Below are positions 14,955 to 21,823 of a DNA stretch of 25,982 nt, piece after piece. A model generated the notes under the pieces. That model did no database searches. It saw only the letters and a list, made by a program, of their open reading frames with translations, and was not told where the DNA came from. Origin of the DNA: JAGLQA01 sp023135565. Its GTDB lineage: Bacteria; Acidobacteriota; Aminicenantia; UBA2199. Made by a program: the position numbers and the translations under genes. Each line of letters begins with the position of its first letter. The stretch's first letter is position 1. The stretch lies in NCBI GenBank assembly GCA_030639305.1, contig DAOWCY010000097.1, positions 1 through 25,982 on the forward strand, given 5' to 3'.

Positions 14955-15641
14955 GTGGATATTAGATGCGTAGTATGTCAATCATTGAAAGAACTCGACT
15001 GCTGGCTGAGTTCGCCTGAGATGGCTTTCCTTGCCATGAACGGCGGTTTCGAAGGAACGGTACGTGACCGGCTCATGTATCAAATACAAAAATTAAGGCA
15101 TGATGAAGTGGTTAGGTCAGAAAAAAGTGTACAAGGAAAAAAACCTGATATTGAAATATTGCATAAGGCTAAAAAAGATGAAAAAGATGAGCCACTTGCA
15201 CTTGCAATAATCGAACTCAAGCACAATTTTTTATTTCACTCGGATGTATTTAAGGGAGTTGAAGGTGATATGAAGAAGTGGTCGGGGATAAAACCTCCAA
15301 TACCTCTTTTCTTTATACAAATCGTGATACAGATAGAAAAAATTACCGGTGATATGGTGCATTTCCTGAAGTACAAAGAGGCAAAACCGAGAGAACCGAA
15401 GAAAACAGAGAAAAGATTAAAAGAAATCGAGGATTACTTTTGTAAACTTGAGAGGAAAGAGAAGGGGATTTTAAAGACCCACATGACCAGGGCGGTTAGC
15501 AAATATCCCTTTGAGTTGACTACCTCACTTACATTCTTCATTTTGGAGATAAGGTCCAACAAAGACCATGTGCAGGAAATGCGCGAGAAATGTAAACAGT
15601 GTGACTTGATGACTGTGACTTCTTGTCTGGAAAAAATTTAA
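14955..15641 (+). CDS. uncharacterised protein with PD-(D/E)XK-like signature
   Basis: I do not recognise this 228-residue protein. In its first half, KPDIEIL (D65) and LALAIIELKH (E87, K89) are spaced like the catalytic core of a PD-(D/E)XK nuclease, and an upstream acidic residue occurs in GGFEGTVRDRL (E33). The second half is lysine-rich and helical, with cysteine pairs near both ends (CVVC close to the N-terminus, CKQC near the C-terminus) that could bind metal or be incidental. The start is the GTG at 14955, four bases after GAGGAGG; an upstream TTG would add 11 residues. It has its own strong promoter and lies between two broken TA modules. It could be a small restriction-like or hydrolytic defence protein, but no partner gene supports this. 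Confidence 0.5.
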   Translation: MDIRCVVCQSLKELDCWLSSPEMAFLAMNGGFEGTVRDRLMYQIQKLRHDEVVRSEKSVQGKKPDIEILHKAKKDEKDEPLALAIIELKHNFLFHSDVFKGVEGDMKKWSGIKPPIPLFFIQIVIQIEKITGDMVHFLKYKEAKPREPKKTEKRLKEIEDYFCKLERKEKGILKTHMTRAVSKYPFELTTSLTFFILEIRSNKDHVQEMREKCKQCDLMTVTSCLEKI

Positions 15642-15649
15642 TGTAGGGC

Positions 15650-15675
15650 AATTTAAAATTAGCCTGCCCCCTTTT
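15650..15675 (+). terminator. possible terminator after the PD-(D/E)XK-like gene
   Basis: GGGCA and TGCCC arms with a 14-base AT-rich loop are followed by CCCTTTT, about ten bases after the stop codon. The stem is short, so this is tentative. Confidence 0.35.
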
Positions 15676-15700
15676 CGTCAGATGTATCTACCAGGACCAT
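15659..15700 (-). pseudogene. VapC toxin start, seven residues left
   Basis: The ATG one base after the vapB stop gives MVLVDTS, the exact opening of many VapC PIN toxins including the first catalytic aspartate. It then diverges to DEKGAG and stops after 13 residues. The break falls close to the 3' end of the facing PD-(D/E)XK-like gene. Because the fragment is so short, its identity depends on its position directly after a VapB-type gene. Confidence 0.65.
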
Positions 15701-15701
15701 A

Positions 15702-15899
15702 TTAATCCCCCGCTATTCTTCTACGAGGTATTTCTTGCAGGTTCTTCTCAGTGCCTCCCAATTTAGATAGGCGCTTGCCGTTTTCCCTGGCGATTAATGC
15801 ATGCAAACCGAGCCTGATCAATGATGCTTTTTCTTTGACGCCGGTTAATCTCGATGCTTCCGCCATAAGGCTCTCATCTATATTTATTGTAATCCTCAT
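15702..15899 (-). CDS. vapB: VapB-family antitoxin
   Basis: A 65-residue protein with a ribbon-helix-helix start, MRITINIDESLMAEASRLTG, followed by VKEKASLIRLGLHALIA and a basic tail (IPRRRIAGD). This is the usual VapB pattern: the first strand pairs in a dimer and contacts DNA, and the C-terminus blocks the VapC active site. The partner vapC survives only as a seven-residue stub. It lies 17 bases after another small gene of the same strand. It is probably still able to bind its operator; whether it has any toxin to neutralise is unclear. Confidence 0.85.
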   Translation of the reverse strand: MRITINIDESLMAEASRLTGVKEKASLIRLGLHALIARENGKRLSKLGGTEKNLQEIPRRRIAGD

Positions 15900-15916
15900 C
15901 TTTATTTTCCAGCATA

Positions 15917-16111
15917 TTATTTGTTATATTCTTGTTCAAGAACTCTACAAACTCTCTGAAATCCTTTTCTATCCTCATTTTTAAATTTATAATACTCTTC
16001 TCTAAGGTACTGCACCATATCTAGCCTTTCTTCCGGGGTTTTGGTTTTCCAATATTCGATATCCCGTTGATCTGCTTCGGCCATATCAACTATTTTTATC
16101 GTTTTTTCCAT
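15917..16111 (-). CDS. small antitoxin-like protein of unknown partner
   Basis: A 64-residue acidic and basic helical protein: MEKTIKIVDMAEADQRDIEY, WKTKTPEERLDMVQYLREEY, and a KGFQRVCRVLEQ end. It resembles short proteins with the pattern YWxxxxxEERLxxxxxLRxxY ... RLQRVYRVI that occur next to nucleotidyltransferase-like or AbiEii-type toxin genes. No such toxin follows here; vapB comes next. I rate it a probable orphan antitoxin or accessory protein. The start is the ATG at 16111, without a strong ribosome site. Confidence 0.6.
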   Translation of the reverse strand: MEKTIKIVDMAEADQRDIEYWKTKTPEERLDMVQYLREEYYKFKNEDRKGFQRVCRVLEQEYNK

Positions 16112-16200
16112 ATCACTATTTTACCACATTTTACACTATAAAGCAGCATTCAACGTTCAGCTTTCATAACTCATAATTCAGCCCGCGCCGCCCGCTGCGC

Positions 16201-16545
16201 TCATTCCCGCCGGTAGTCGTCTTCGTAACGAACGATGTCGTCCTCTCCAAAATACGTGCCGGTCTGCACTTCGATAAATACTACGTCTTCTTCTCCAACA
16301 TTGGCAATGCGGTGTTTGGCGCCGGCTGGAATAAATACCGCCTGGTTGGCCGAACGGGGAATCTCTTCCTCATCCAAAGTAACTACCGCACTGCCCCGAG
16401 TCACTACCCAGTTCTCCGACCGCTTCTTATGACTCTGCAAAGAAAGCCTGTTCCCCGGTTTGACAATGATTTTTTTGATTTTTAAATAATCTTCCTCGTG
16501 GAGTATCTCGAAACTTCCCCAAGGTCTATCTTCTTTATAATTCAT
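16201..16545 (-). CDS. mannose-6-phosphate isomerase-type cupin
   Basis: A 114-residue single-domain cupin like the C-terminal isomerase domain of bifunctional ManC/AlgA, which interconverts mannose-6-phosphate and fructose-6-phosphate. RPWGSFE (7-13), the metal ligands Q37, H39 and E44 in LQSHKKRSENW, H78 in IPAGAKHRI, and the closing EVQTGTYFGEDDIVRYEDD are all conserved. Its position beside gmd fits GDP-mannose or GDP-sugar supply. A 26-base segment covering its first codons is repeated 77 bases upstream, so the region just before the start has been rearranged and its promoter may be altered. The guanylyltransferase domain is not encoded in this window. Confidence 0.88.
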   Translation of the reverse strand: MNYKEDRPWGSFEILHEEDYLKIKKIIVKPGNRLSLQSHKKRSENWVVTRGSAVVTLDEEEIPRSANQAVFIPAGAKHRIANVGEEDVVFIEVQTGTYFGEDDIVRYEDDYRRE

Positions 16546-16625
16546 TTCTAAGCCTCGATAGACAGCCCCCTTATAGGCTCCCCGCGCCGCGGGGCCCAGG
16601 GTCTATCTTCTTTATAATTCATTTC
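16523..16625. repeat. 26-bp direct repeat flanking a 51-bp hairpin insert
   Basis: Bases 16523-16548 and 16600-16625 (GGTCTATCTTCTTTATAATT, then CATTTC) are identical. The first copy holds the start of the cupin gene. Between them lies a unit with a CCCCGCGCCGCGGGG hairpin (16555-16594) that also occurs at 16891-16929. The layout looks like an insertion with a 26-base target duplication, or a slippage duplication. Confidence 0.8.
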
Positions 16626-16629
16626 ACTT

Positions 16630-16716
16630 CGCCTCCGGCGGGGATGCGGAGCATCCACCCTCTTAGCCTCCGGCGGCCAAAACCCTTTTGAAAAAGGGTT
16701 CTGGACTCCCAAAACT
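16630..16716 (-). repeat. degenerate repeat B fragments
   Basis: GCCTCCGGCGG occurs twice in near-identical form (16631 and 16666), separated by a GGATGC-GGA-GCATCC palindrome (16642-16656). An AACCCTTTT/AAAAGGGTT hairpin follows, with CAAAACTTTT at the end. On the minus strand this has the same order as repeat B (AAAGTTTTG, a hairpin, GGCCGCCGGAGGC), with a different stem. Bases 16720-16888 hold nothing recognisable beyond a CCGCGCCGCGG palindrome at 16810-16820. Confidence 0.6.
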
Positions 16717-16890
16717 TTTCATGAGCGATACGCTTTTCTGCTTTGATAAACGTTCCTGGTTGGCTTCTGCCGCGAAGCGGCTTATCGGCTGGGTGCGCCG
16801 CACCCCTCCCCGCGCCGCGGTTTTGGGGCCTACAGATGACAGGCTGTGATCGCACGATATACGTTAGTGGAAACTTCTCGCTATCATGTT

Positions 16891-16929
16891 TCGATAGGCA
16901 GCCCCTTATAGGCTCCCTGCACCGCAGGG
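16891..16929. repeat. hairpin unit copy 2, directly after gmd
   Basis: TCGATAGGCAGCCCCTTATA, then GGCTCCCTGCACCGCAGGG. It matches 16555-16594 except that the stem is CCCTGC/GCAGGG instead of CCCCGCG/CGCGGGG. Its end touches the gmd stop codon, so on the minus strand it starts the 3' untranslated region of gmd. Confidence 0.75.
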
Positions 16930-17904
16930 TTAGAGATTGTGCTCCTTTTTGAGCAGCTCCATATCCGCATCCACCATCATCTTGACCAGACCTGAAAAAG
17001 TCACCTGGGGTTCCCAGTCCAGGATTCTTTTGGCTTTCCCGGGATCCCCAATCAGCAGGTCTACTTCCGCCGGCCTGATAAACCTCTCATCTATAGTTAC
17101 AAATTCTTTATAATCTAAATCGAGATAAGAAAATGCCGCTTCAACCAATTCTTTCACCGAGTGAGTTTCCCCTGTGGCTACTACGAAATTATCAGGTTCA
17201 TCCTGCTGCAGCATCAGCCACATGGCCCTGACATAATCACCGGCATAACCCCAATCCCTTTTGGAATCTAAGTTGCCCATGCGCAGTTCTTTGCCCAATC
17301 CTAACTTAATCTTAGCGGCATTGTAAGTGACTTTGCGGGTCACAAACTCCATGCCCCGGCGCGGCGATTCATGGTTGAATAGAATCCCGGAAACAGCGAA
17401 AATATCATAGCTTTCACGGTAGTTGACGGTTATCCAATGGCCGTATACTTTGGCTACGCCGTAGGGACTGCGGGGATGAAAAGGAGTCTCTTCATCCTGG
17501 GGGATTTTCTTAACTTTACCGAACATCTCGGAAGAAGAAGCCTGGTAAAATTTGATTTTCGGGTTGACTGCCCTGATTGCTTCCAGCACACGGGTAACCC
17601 CTACCGCGGTAAACTCCGCGGTCAGCACCGGCTGGTTCCAGGAAGTAGGGACAAAACTCATAGCCGCCAGGTTATATACTTCTTCCGGTTGGATTTCGTC
17701 CAAAAGTTTGATCAGGGAGAATTGATCTAAGAGATCGGCCTGTCTTATATGGATCCTATCTTTAATATGCTCTATGCGGTCGAATTTCTCCATACTGGAG
17801 CGCCGTACCATGCCGTACACTTCATAATCTTGTTCTAATAAGAGATCGGCAAGATATGAACCGTCTTGCCCGGTAACTCCGGTTATTAATGCTTTTTTCG
17901 CCAT
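16930..17904 (-). CDS. gmd: GDP-mannose 4,6-dehydratase
   Basis: Gmd converts GDP-mannose to GDP-4-keto-6-deoxymannose, the precursor of fucose, rhamnose-type and related deoxysugars in surface glycans. The 324-residue protein begins with the NADP-binding GVTGQDGSYL (G9, G12, G15), then VYGMVRRSS. The catalytic residues are S125 and E126 in SSSEMFG, and Y148 and K152 in YGVAKVYGH. NHESPRRGMEFVTRKVT and GNLDSKRDWGYAGDYV are diagnostic of Gmd. AGGAG stands seven bases before the ATG. The cupin gene lies downstream on the same strand, separated by a repeat-filled gap of about 380 bases. The enzyme that would finish the sugar (such as GDP-fucose synthase or RMD) is not in the window. Confidence 0.95.
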   Translation of the reverse strand: MAKKALITGVTGQDGSYLADLLLEQDYEVYGMVRRSSMEKFDRIEHIKDRIHIRQADLLDQFSLIKLLDEIQPEEVYNLAAMSFVPTSWNQPVLTAEFTAVGVTRVLEAIRAVNPKIKFYQASSSEMFGKVKKIPQDEETPFHPRSPYGVAKVYGHWITVNYRESYDIFAVSGILFNHESPRRGMEFVTRKVTYNAAKIKLGLGKELRMGNLDSKRDWGYAGDYVRAMWLMLQQDEPDNFVVATGETHSVKELVEAAFSYLDLDYKEFVTIDERFIRPAEVDLLIGDPGKAKRILDWEPQVTFSGLVKMMVDADMELLKKEHNL

Positions 17905-17943
17905 ATCGACTCCTTTTAATTCTGGGTAAAGTTTTCAAATTCA

Positions 17944-18057
17944 CGCGGACGCCGTCCGCAAAGTTAAGTGTAATTGTATATTATTAATGCTTTTTAGTCA
18001 ATCTAAAAAGCCAAAATAAGCTTAAGAATCGTGAAATTTTTCAGCGGACGGCGTCCG
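17944..18057. repeat. pair of GCGGAC palindromes between gmd and the acyltransferase
   Basis: GCGGAC-GCC-GTCCGC (17944-17958) and GCGGAC-GGC-GTCCGC (18043-18057) lie 84 bases apart; each is a perfect six-base stem with a three-base loop. They fall between the divergent starts of gmd and the MBOAT gene, so they could be regulator sites, but similar palindromes elsewhere in the window suggest a repeat family. Confidence 0.65.
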
Positions 18058-18126
18058 CGGCGCGAGCACCCTGTAAGATGTGTTATCTTTGTCTTTCTTA
18101 AATTCATCGATTATCTTAAAATTTGT

Positions 18127-18155
18127 TTGACAATCTTTAATGATTCGAGTAGAAT
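18127..18155 (+). promoter_or_regulatory. consensus promoter giving a near-leaderless MBOAT transcript
   Basis: TTGACA (18127-18132), 17 bases, TAGAAT (18150-18155). The expected +1 is 18162-18163, only three or four bases before the ATG at 18166, which also lacks a ribosome site. Confidence 0.7.
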
Positions 18156-18165
18156 TCTCCTTAAA

Positions 18166-19626
18166 ATGAATTTTATATCCTTAGATTTTCTCAAATTTAT
18201 GCTGCTGGTTTTTTCCATCTATTTTTTTATTCCCCATAAGTTTAAGTGGCTTTTTTTATTGGCGGCAAGCTATTTTTTCTACGGCTTCTACCGGTTGGAA
18301 TATTTGCCGCTGTTAATCCTTCCCACTGCTGTCGTATACTTTATCGCCATCAAAATCGACTCCGGCGCAAAGCAGCCTAAAAAAAAAATTCTACTTATCG
18401 CCGGGCTGGTTTTTGCATTGGCAGCGCTATTCGTATTCAAATACACCAATTTTGTAGGCGGCGCTGTGTTTTCCTTGATCGGGTTATTTAACGAAAATAT
18501 AAAATTCACACCTTTTGAACTTATTTTTGCCCTCGGTATCTCCTTTTACTCCTTTAAATTGGTAAGCTATTTAGTGGATGTGTACAACGAAAAACTAAAG
18601 GCCGAAACACATGCCGGTTATTTTGCCCTCTATGTGTCCTTTTTCCCGCAGTTGTTCATGGGCCCCATCGACCGGGCGGTCCATTTCCTCCCGGAACTCA
18701 AGAAAAAAGTGACGTTCGACGGCAGCCGGGTTATTTCAGGTCTGCAGTTGATAACCTGGGGCGTGTTTAAGAAAATAGTGATTTCCGACCGGGTGGCAAT
18801 TTTTGTCAACCAGGTTTTCGCCGCCCCGGAGGACCAGGGTTTGAATTTAATTTTGGCTGCTTATTTTTATGCTTTCCTGATTTACTGTGATTTTTCAGCC
18901 GCCTCGGATATTGCCATCGGCATATCGAGAATCCTGGGTTTTAAAGCCATGCGGAATTTCGATTTCCCTTATTTCAGCAAGAGTATCACTCAATTCTGGA
19001 ATAAGTGGCATATTTCCCTTTCCACCTGGCTGCGGGATTACTTGTTTTTGCCTATTTGCTATGCCACCATGAGGAGAATCAAAGCGCCCCGGCGCTTATG
19101 GGGCATAAAAGTTGAAGCCTGGGGATATATGGTGGGTATGTTTATCACCATGTTTTTGGGCGGTTTGTGGCATGGGGCCAGTTGGACTTTTGTGGTCTGG
19201 GGCATGCTGCACGGCGTTTACCTGATTTTTTCCTATGCCGGCAAAAAGACGAGAAAAAAATGGGCCAAAAAAACCGGGCTGAACCGGCTGCCCCGTTTTC
19301 GCCGCCTGTTGAATATTTTTGTGACTTTTAATTTGGTTTCTTTTGCCTGGATTTTTTTCCGGGCGGAGTCTTTTGCAAAAGCCTTTACCTACATCCAAAA
19401 TATTCAATTGAAGCCTTCGGGGAAACTAACGGTATACATGTTTTTCAGTCTAATTATAGTGGTGGTTTTTATCCTGCTGGAATCGATCTACAAGAATAAA
19501 GAGAAGATCCGCTTTTTGCAGAAAATGCCGCTGCCGGTGCGTATCGCCGGTTTTGCTTTTTTTATATGCCTGATTGTTATTTTTTCGCTGGATGTGAGCA
19601 ATGAGTTTATCTATTTACAGTTCTAA
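18166..19626 (+). CDS. MBOAT-family membrane O-acyltransferase
   Basis: A 486-residue polytopic membrane protein of the AlgI/DltB type, which moves acyl (usually acetyl) groups across the membrane onto glycans. The family signature includes FPQLFMGPIDRAVHFLPEL, DFSAASDIAIGISRILGFK, NFDFPYFSKSITQFWNKWHI and SLSTWLRDYLF. The active-site region is LGGLWHGASWTFVVWGMLHG, with H336 and H349. About ten hydrophobic segments are visible. An upstream in-frame start at 18031 is rejected because a consensus promoter lies between it and 18166. The next gene overlaps by 26 bases and encodes an SGNH protein, the usual partner that completes the transfer. With gmd nearby, the acceptor is probably a surface polysaccharide. 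Confidence 0.93.
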   Translation: MNFISLDFLKFMLLVFSIYFFIPHKFKWLFLLAASYFFYGFYRLEYLPLLILPTAVVYFIAIKIDSGAKQPKKKILLIAGLVFALAALFVFKYTNFVGGAVFSLIGLFNENIKFTPFELIFALGISFYSFKLVSYLVDVYNEKLKAETHAGYFALYVSFFPQLFMGPIDRAVHFLPELKKKVTFDGSRVISGLQLITWGVFKKIVISDRVAIFVNQVFAAPEDQGLNLILAAYFYAFLIYCDFSAASDIAIGISRILGFKAMRNFDFPYFSKSITQFWNKWHISLSTWLRDYLFLPICYATMRRIKAPRRLWGIKVEAWGYMVGMFITMFLGGLWHGASWTFVVWGMLHGVYLIFSYAGKKTRKKWAKKTGLNRLPRFRRLLNIFVTFNLVSFAWIFFRAESFAKAFTYIQNIQLKPSGKLTVYMFFSLIIVVVFILLESIYKNKEKIRFLQKMPLPVRIAGFAFFICLIVIFSLDVSNEFIYLQF

Positions 19627-20581
19627 AATAAGGGCCTATAGCGTCCGGGTGTTTTTGTTTTTCTTGTTTTTGTTTTTATTTGACCGGGGCTTGTTTTTTC
19701 TAATAAAAAAAGCGGAAGCCGCCTTTTATGACGAAAGCGGCTTTGAAATGAAGTTCAGCCGCTATGTGAAGAACAAAAAATTCAGCACGCTTATATTGGG
19801 CACATCGAGGACCTATGCCGGGATACATCCCCGCTATATGAGCGAAAAACTCGGCCGGAAAGCTTTTAGGGAAGCGCAGTACGGCAAGGGGCCAGAATAC
19901 AACTATTATTTCTATCAAATGTACAAAAAACATGCCGGTGTTCCTAAAGCGGTGATATACGGCATCGATTATTTTATATTTTCTTCTAAATCGAACAAAC
20001 GCTGGCTTTCCCGGTTTGGTAACGTATACGGGGAGGTAGACTTTTTTTTCCATATTTCGCTGTTGGTAAAATACAAGCCGCGGATCGATGATTTTCTTAA
20101 CAATATTTTGACTCAATTGCAGGAGGAAGCGCAGGGCAGGCAGTCTAAAGGGAATTTCATCAAAGCCCAAAAGTTCATCGGCATCGACCCTAAGAAGAAT
20201 AATTTGATCACTAAGAAGCCGGCTCGTTTCAAGAAGCATCAGTACCGGAAATTTCCCGGTAAAGAAGGGCGTTATTTAAAGAAATTATTAGATGAGTTGG
20301 CGCAGGATAAAGTGACGGTGATATTGGTTTCGCTCCCGGACTATTACGGCACCTTTGTTTCTCATGGTCAGAGGCGGGTGTTTAACCGGGAGATCAGGAA
20401 ACTGGCCAGGAAATACAAAAACACGCATTTTTTAAATTACAATCGCCTGGACACGTTTCCTCTAAAGAGAATGGATTATTTTCGTGACGGCGGGTATGGC
20501 AAGATGAATTCCCATCTTTCAAAAAAAGGGGGCAAGGTATTTAACGACATGTTCCTCGAAGATATCAAAAAATTTTATTAA
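19601..20581 (+). CDS. SGNH-hydrolase-like partner of the MBOAT acyltransferase
   Basis: A 326-residue protein anchored by one N-terminal hydrophobic helix (VRVFLFFLFLFLFDRGLFFL), with the rest probably periplasmic. LILGTSRTYAGIHP holds the nucleophile-like S69; the second catalytic pair appears as D296 and H305 in DGGYGKMNSHLSKKGG. This is the layout of AlgJ/AlgX- and DUF1574-like proteins that work with an MBOAT to O-acylate polysaccharides. The ATG lies within the end of the MBOAT gene, so the two are co-translated. The middle section is rich in lysine and aromatic residues. The family fit rests on motif order, as overall similarity within this group is weak. Confidence 0.8.
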   Translation: MSLSIYSSKIRAYSVRVFLFFLFLFLFDRGLFFLIKKAEAAFYDESGFEMKFSRYVKNKKFSTLILGTSRTYAGIHPRYMSEKLGRKAFREAQYGKGPEYNYYFYQMYKKHAGVPKAVIYGIDYFIFSSKSNKRWLSRFGNVYGEVDFFFHISLLVKYKPRIDDFLNNILTQLQEEAQGRQSKGNFIKAQKFIGIDPKKNNLITKKPARFKKHQYRKFPGKEGRYLKKLLDELAQDKVTVILVSLPDYYGTFVSHGQRRVFNREIRKLARKYKNTHFLNYNRLDTFPLKRMDYFRDGGYGKMNSHLSKKGGKVFNDMFLEDIKKFY

Positions 20582-20582
20582 C

Positions 20583-20638
20583 AAAAGTTTTTGTCCAACT
20601 TTTTTCAAAAAGTTGGCCCCCGGAGGGCCGCCGGAGGC
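20583..20638 (+). repeat. dispersed repeat B, copy 2, acting as possible terminator
   Basis: AAAAGTTTTTGTCCAAC, then a CCAACTTTTTT/AAAAAGTTGG stem, then GGCCCCCGGAGGGCCGCCGG and AGGC. It begins right after the SGNH gene stop codon. The stem differs from copy 1 by paired changes (CAAAC/GTTTG against CCAAC/GTTGG). Confidence 0.8.
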
Positions 20639-20667
20639 GAGAACTGTTTTATTAAAATATAAAAATC

Positions 20668-20676
20668 TGGTATAAT
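20668..20676 (+). promoter_or_regulatory. extended -10 promoter element
   Basis: TGGTATAAT is a perfect TGnTATAAT box 33 bases before the ATG of the DUF362 gene. The -35 region is weak (TTTATT at 20648), as is usual with an extended -10. Confidence 0.6.
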
Positions 20677-20708
20677 AGAGGCTGAAAAACTCGATAAAGG
20701 ACGTAAAA

Positions 20709-21803
20709 ATGAGCAAAGCAAAAGTAGCCATATTGAAAACAAAACCCGAAACCGTATTAGAAGACTACCAAAAACTGTGTGAACTGGCCGGTATAAAACA
20801 GGCATTGGACGCTTCGGCCCCCACTATTCTAAAAGATAACATCACCTGGCATAACCTGTTTCCGGGAGTGAACACCACCCCCTGGCAGTTGGAAGCCGCC
20901 GTTCTGTCCCTGCAAAAAGCAGGACTAACCGACTTAGTGGCTGTGCACAACCATACGGTGGTCACCCTGCCGGAAAAAGGGGAAGAAGACCTGAAATATA
21001 AACCCATCTACAAAAAATTCAAAATCCCGGTACTGTTTAACTTCAAAGATGAAGACATGAAGTGGATCGAATATCAACCCAAATTCAAAACCCTGGCCCT
21101 GCACAAGATTTTCCCCCAGGGCATCAGGATACCCGATTTCTTCGTAGGTAAAAACATCGTTCACCTGCCCACTGTCAAAACCCACTCCTACACCACCTAT
21201 ACAGGGGCTTTAAAAAATGCTTTCGGCGGTCTCCTCAATTACCGCCGCCACTATACCCATACCTGGATCCATGAAACCCTGGTAGACCTGCTGGCTGTGG
21301 GCAGGGAAATCCACAGCGGCATGTTTGCCACCATGGACGGCACTACCGCCGGTTCGGGGCCTGGCCCCAGGACAGTAAAACCCCATGATAAACATGTTAT
21401 TTTAGCATCCGCCGACCAGGTGGCCATAGACGCCGTCGCCGCAACATTGATGGGCTTCGACTGGCGCAAATTGCCCTGCATCGCCCTCTCCCACGAACAT
21501 AAACTAGGCACCGGCGATCCGGCGGAAATCGAGATCGTCGGCGACGTGGAAGCCGCTAAAGAGAACTGGAATTTTGAAGTGGGCGTCAACCTGGCTACCG
21601 GGGCCGGACGTTTGCTGTGGCACGATACTCCTTTGAAACACCTACAAAAACTCTTTTTCCATACCCCCCTGGTCAACATATTTATATTTGCCTCCGAATT
21701 CTACCACGATAAGTTCTGGTACAACCTGAAAGGAAAACCTATCGTCCGCAAATGGCAGGAAGAATCGCCCTGGGGGCAGTTGTTTGCTTCCTATAAAAAA
21801 TAG
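20709..21803 (+). CDS. DUF362 domain-containing protein
   Basis: A 364-residue protein of the DUF362 family. VHLPTVKTHSYTTYTGALKN followed by AFGG, HETLVDLL, MDGTTAGSGPGPRTVKPHDK and LASADQVAIDAVAATLMGFD are the recognisable family blocks. Some DUF362 proteins carry ferredoxin-type cysteine clusters; this one has only two cysteines, so it lacks Fe-S centres. No signal peptide is present. The biochemical role of DUF362 is not established; proposals include metal- or redox-linked functions. AAAGGA sits seven bases before the ATG. The next gene follows after 20 bases and is probably cotranscribed, which may tie it loosely to envelope biogenesis. Confidence 0.88.
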   Translation: MSKAKVAILKTKPETVLEDYQKLCELAGIKQALDASAPTILKDNITWHNLFPGVNTTPWQLEAAVLSLQKAGLTDLVAVHNHTVVTLPEKGEEDLKYKPIYKKFKIPVLFNFKDEDMKWIEYQPKFKTLALHKIFPQGIRIPDFFVGKNIVHLPTVKTHSYTTYTGALKNAFGGLLNYRRHYTHTWIHETLVDLLAVGREIHSGMFATMDGTTAGSGPGPRTVKPHDKHVILASADQVAIDAVAATLMGFDWRKLPCIALSHEHKLGTGDPAEIEIVGDVEAAKENWNFEVGVNLATGAGRLLWHDTPLKHLQKLFFHTPLVNIFIFASEFYHDKFWYNLKGKPIVRKWQEESPWGQLFASYKK

Positions 21804-21823
21804 GTGGGCAGCCGGGGACACTT

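Noticed and set aside
18031..18165. 45-residue N-terminal extension of the MBOAT protein
   Set aside because: It contains a consensus promoter and a GCGGAC palindrome, and the family begins with a membrane segment close to the ATG at 18166.
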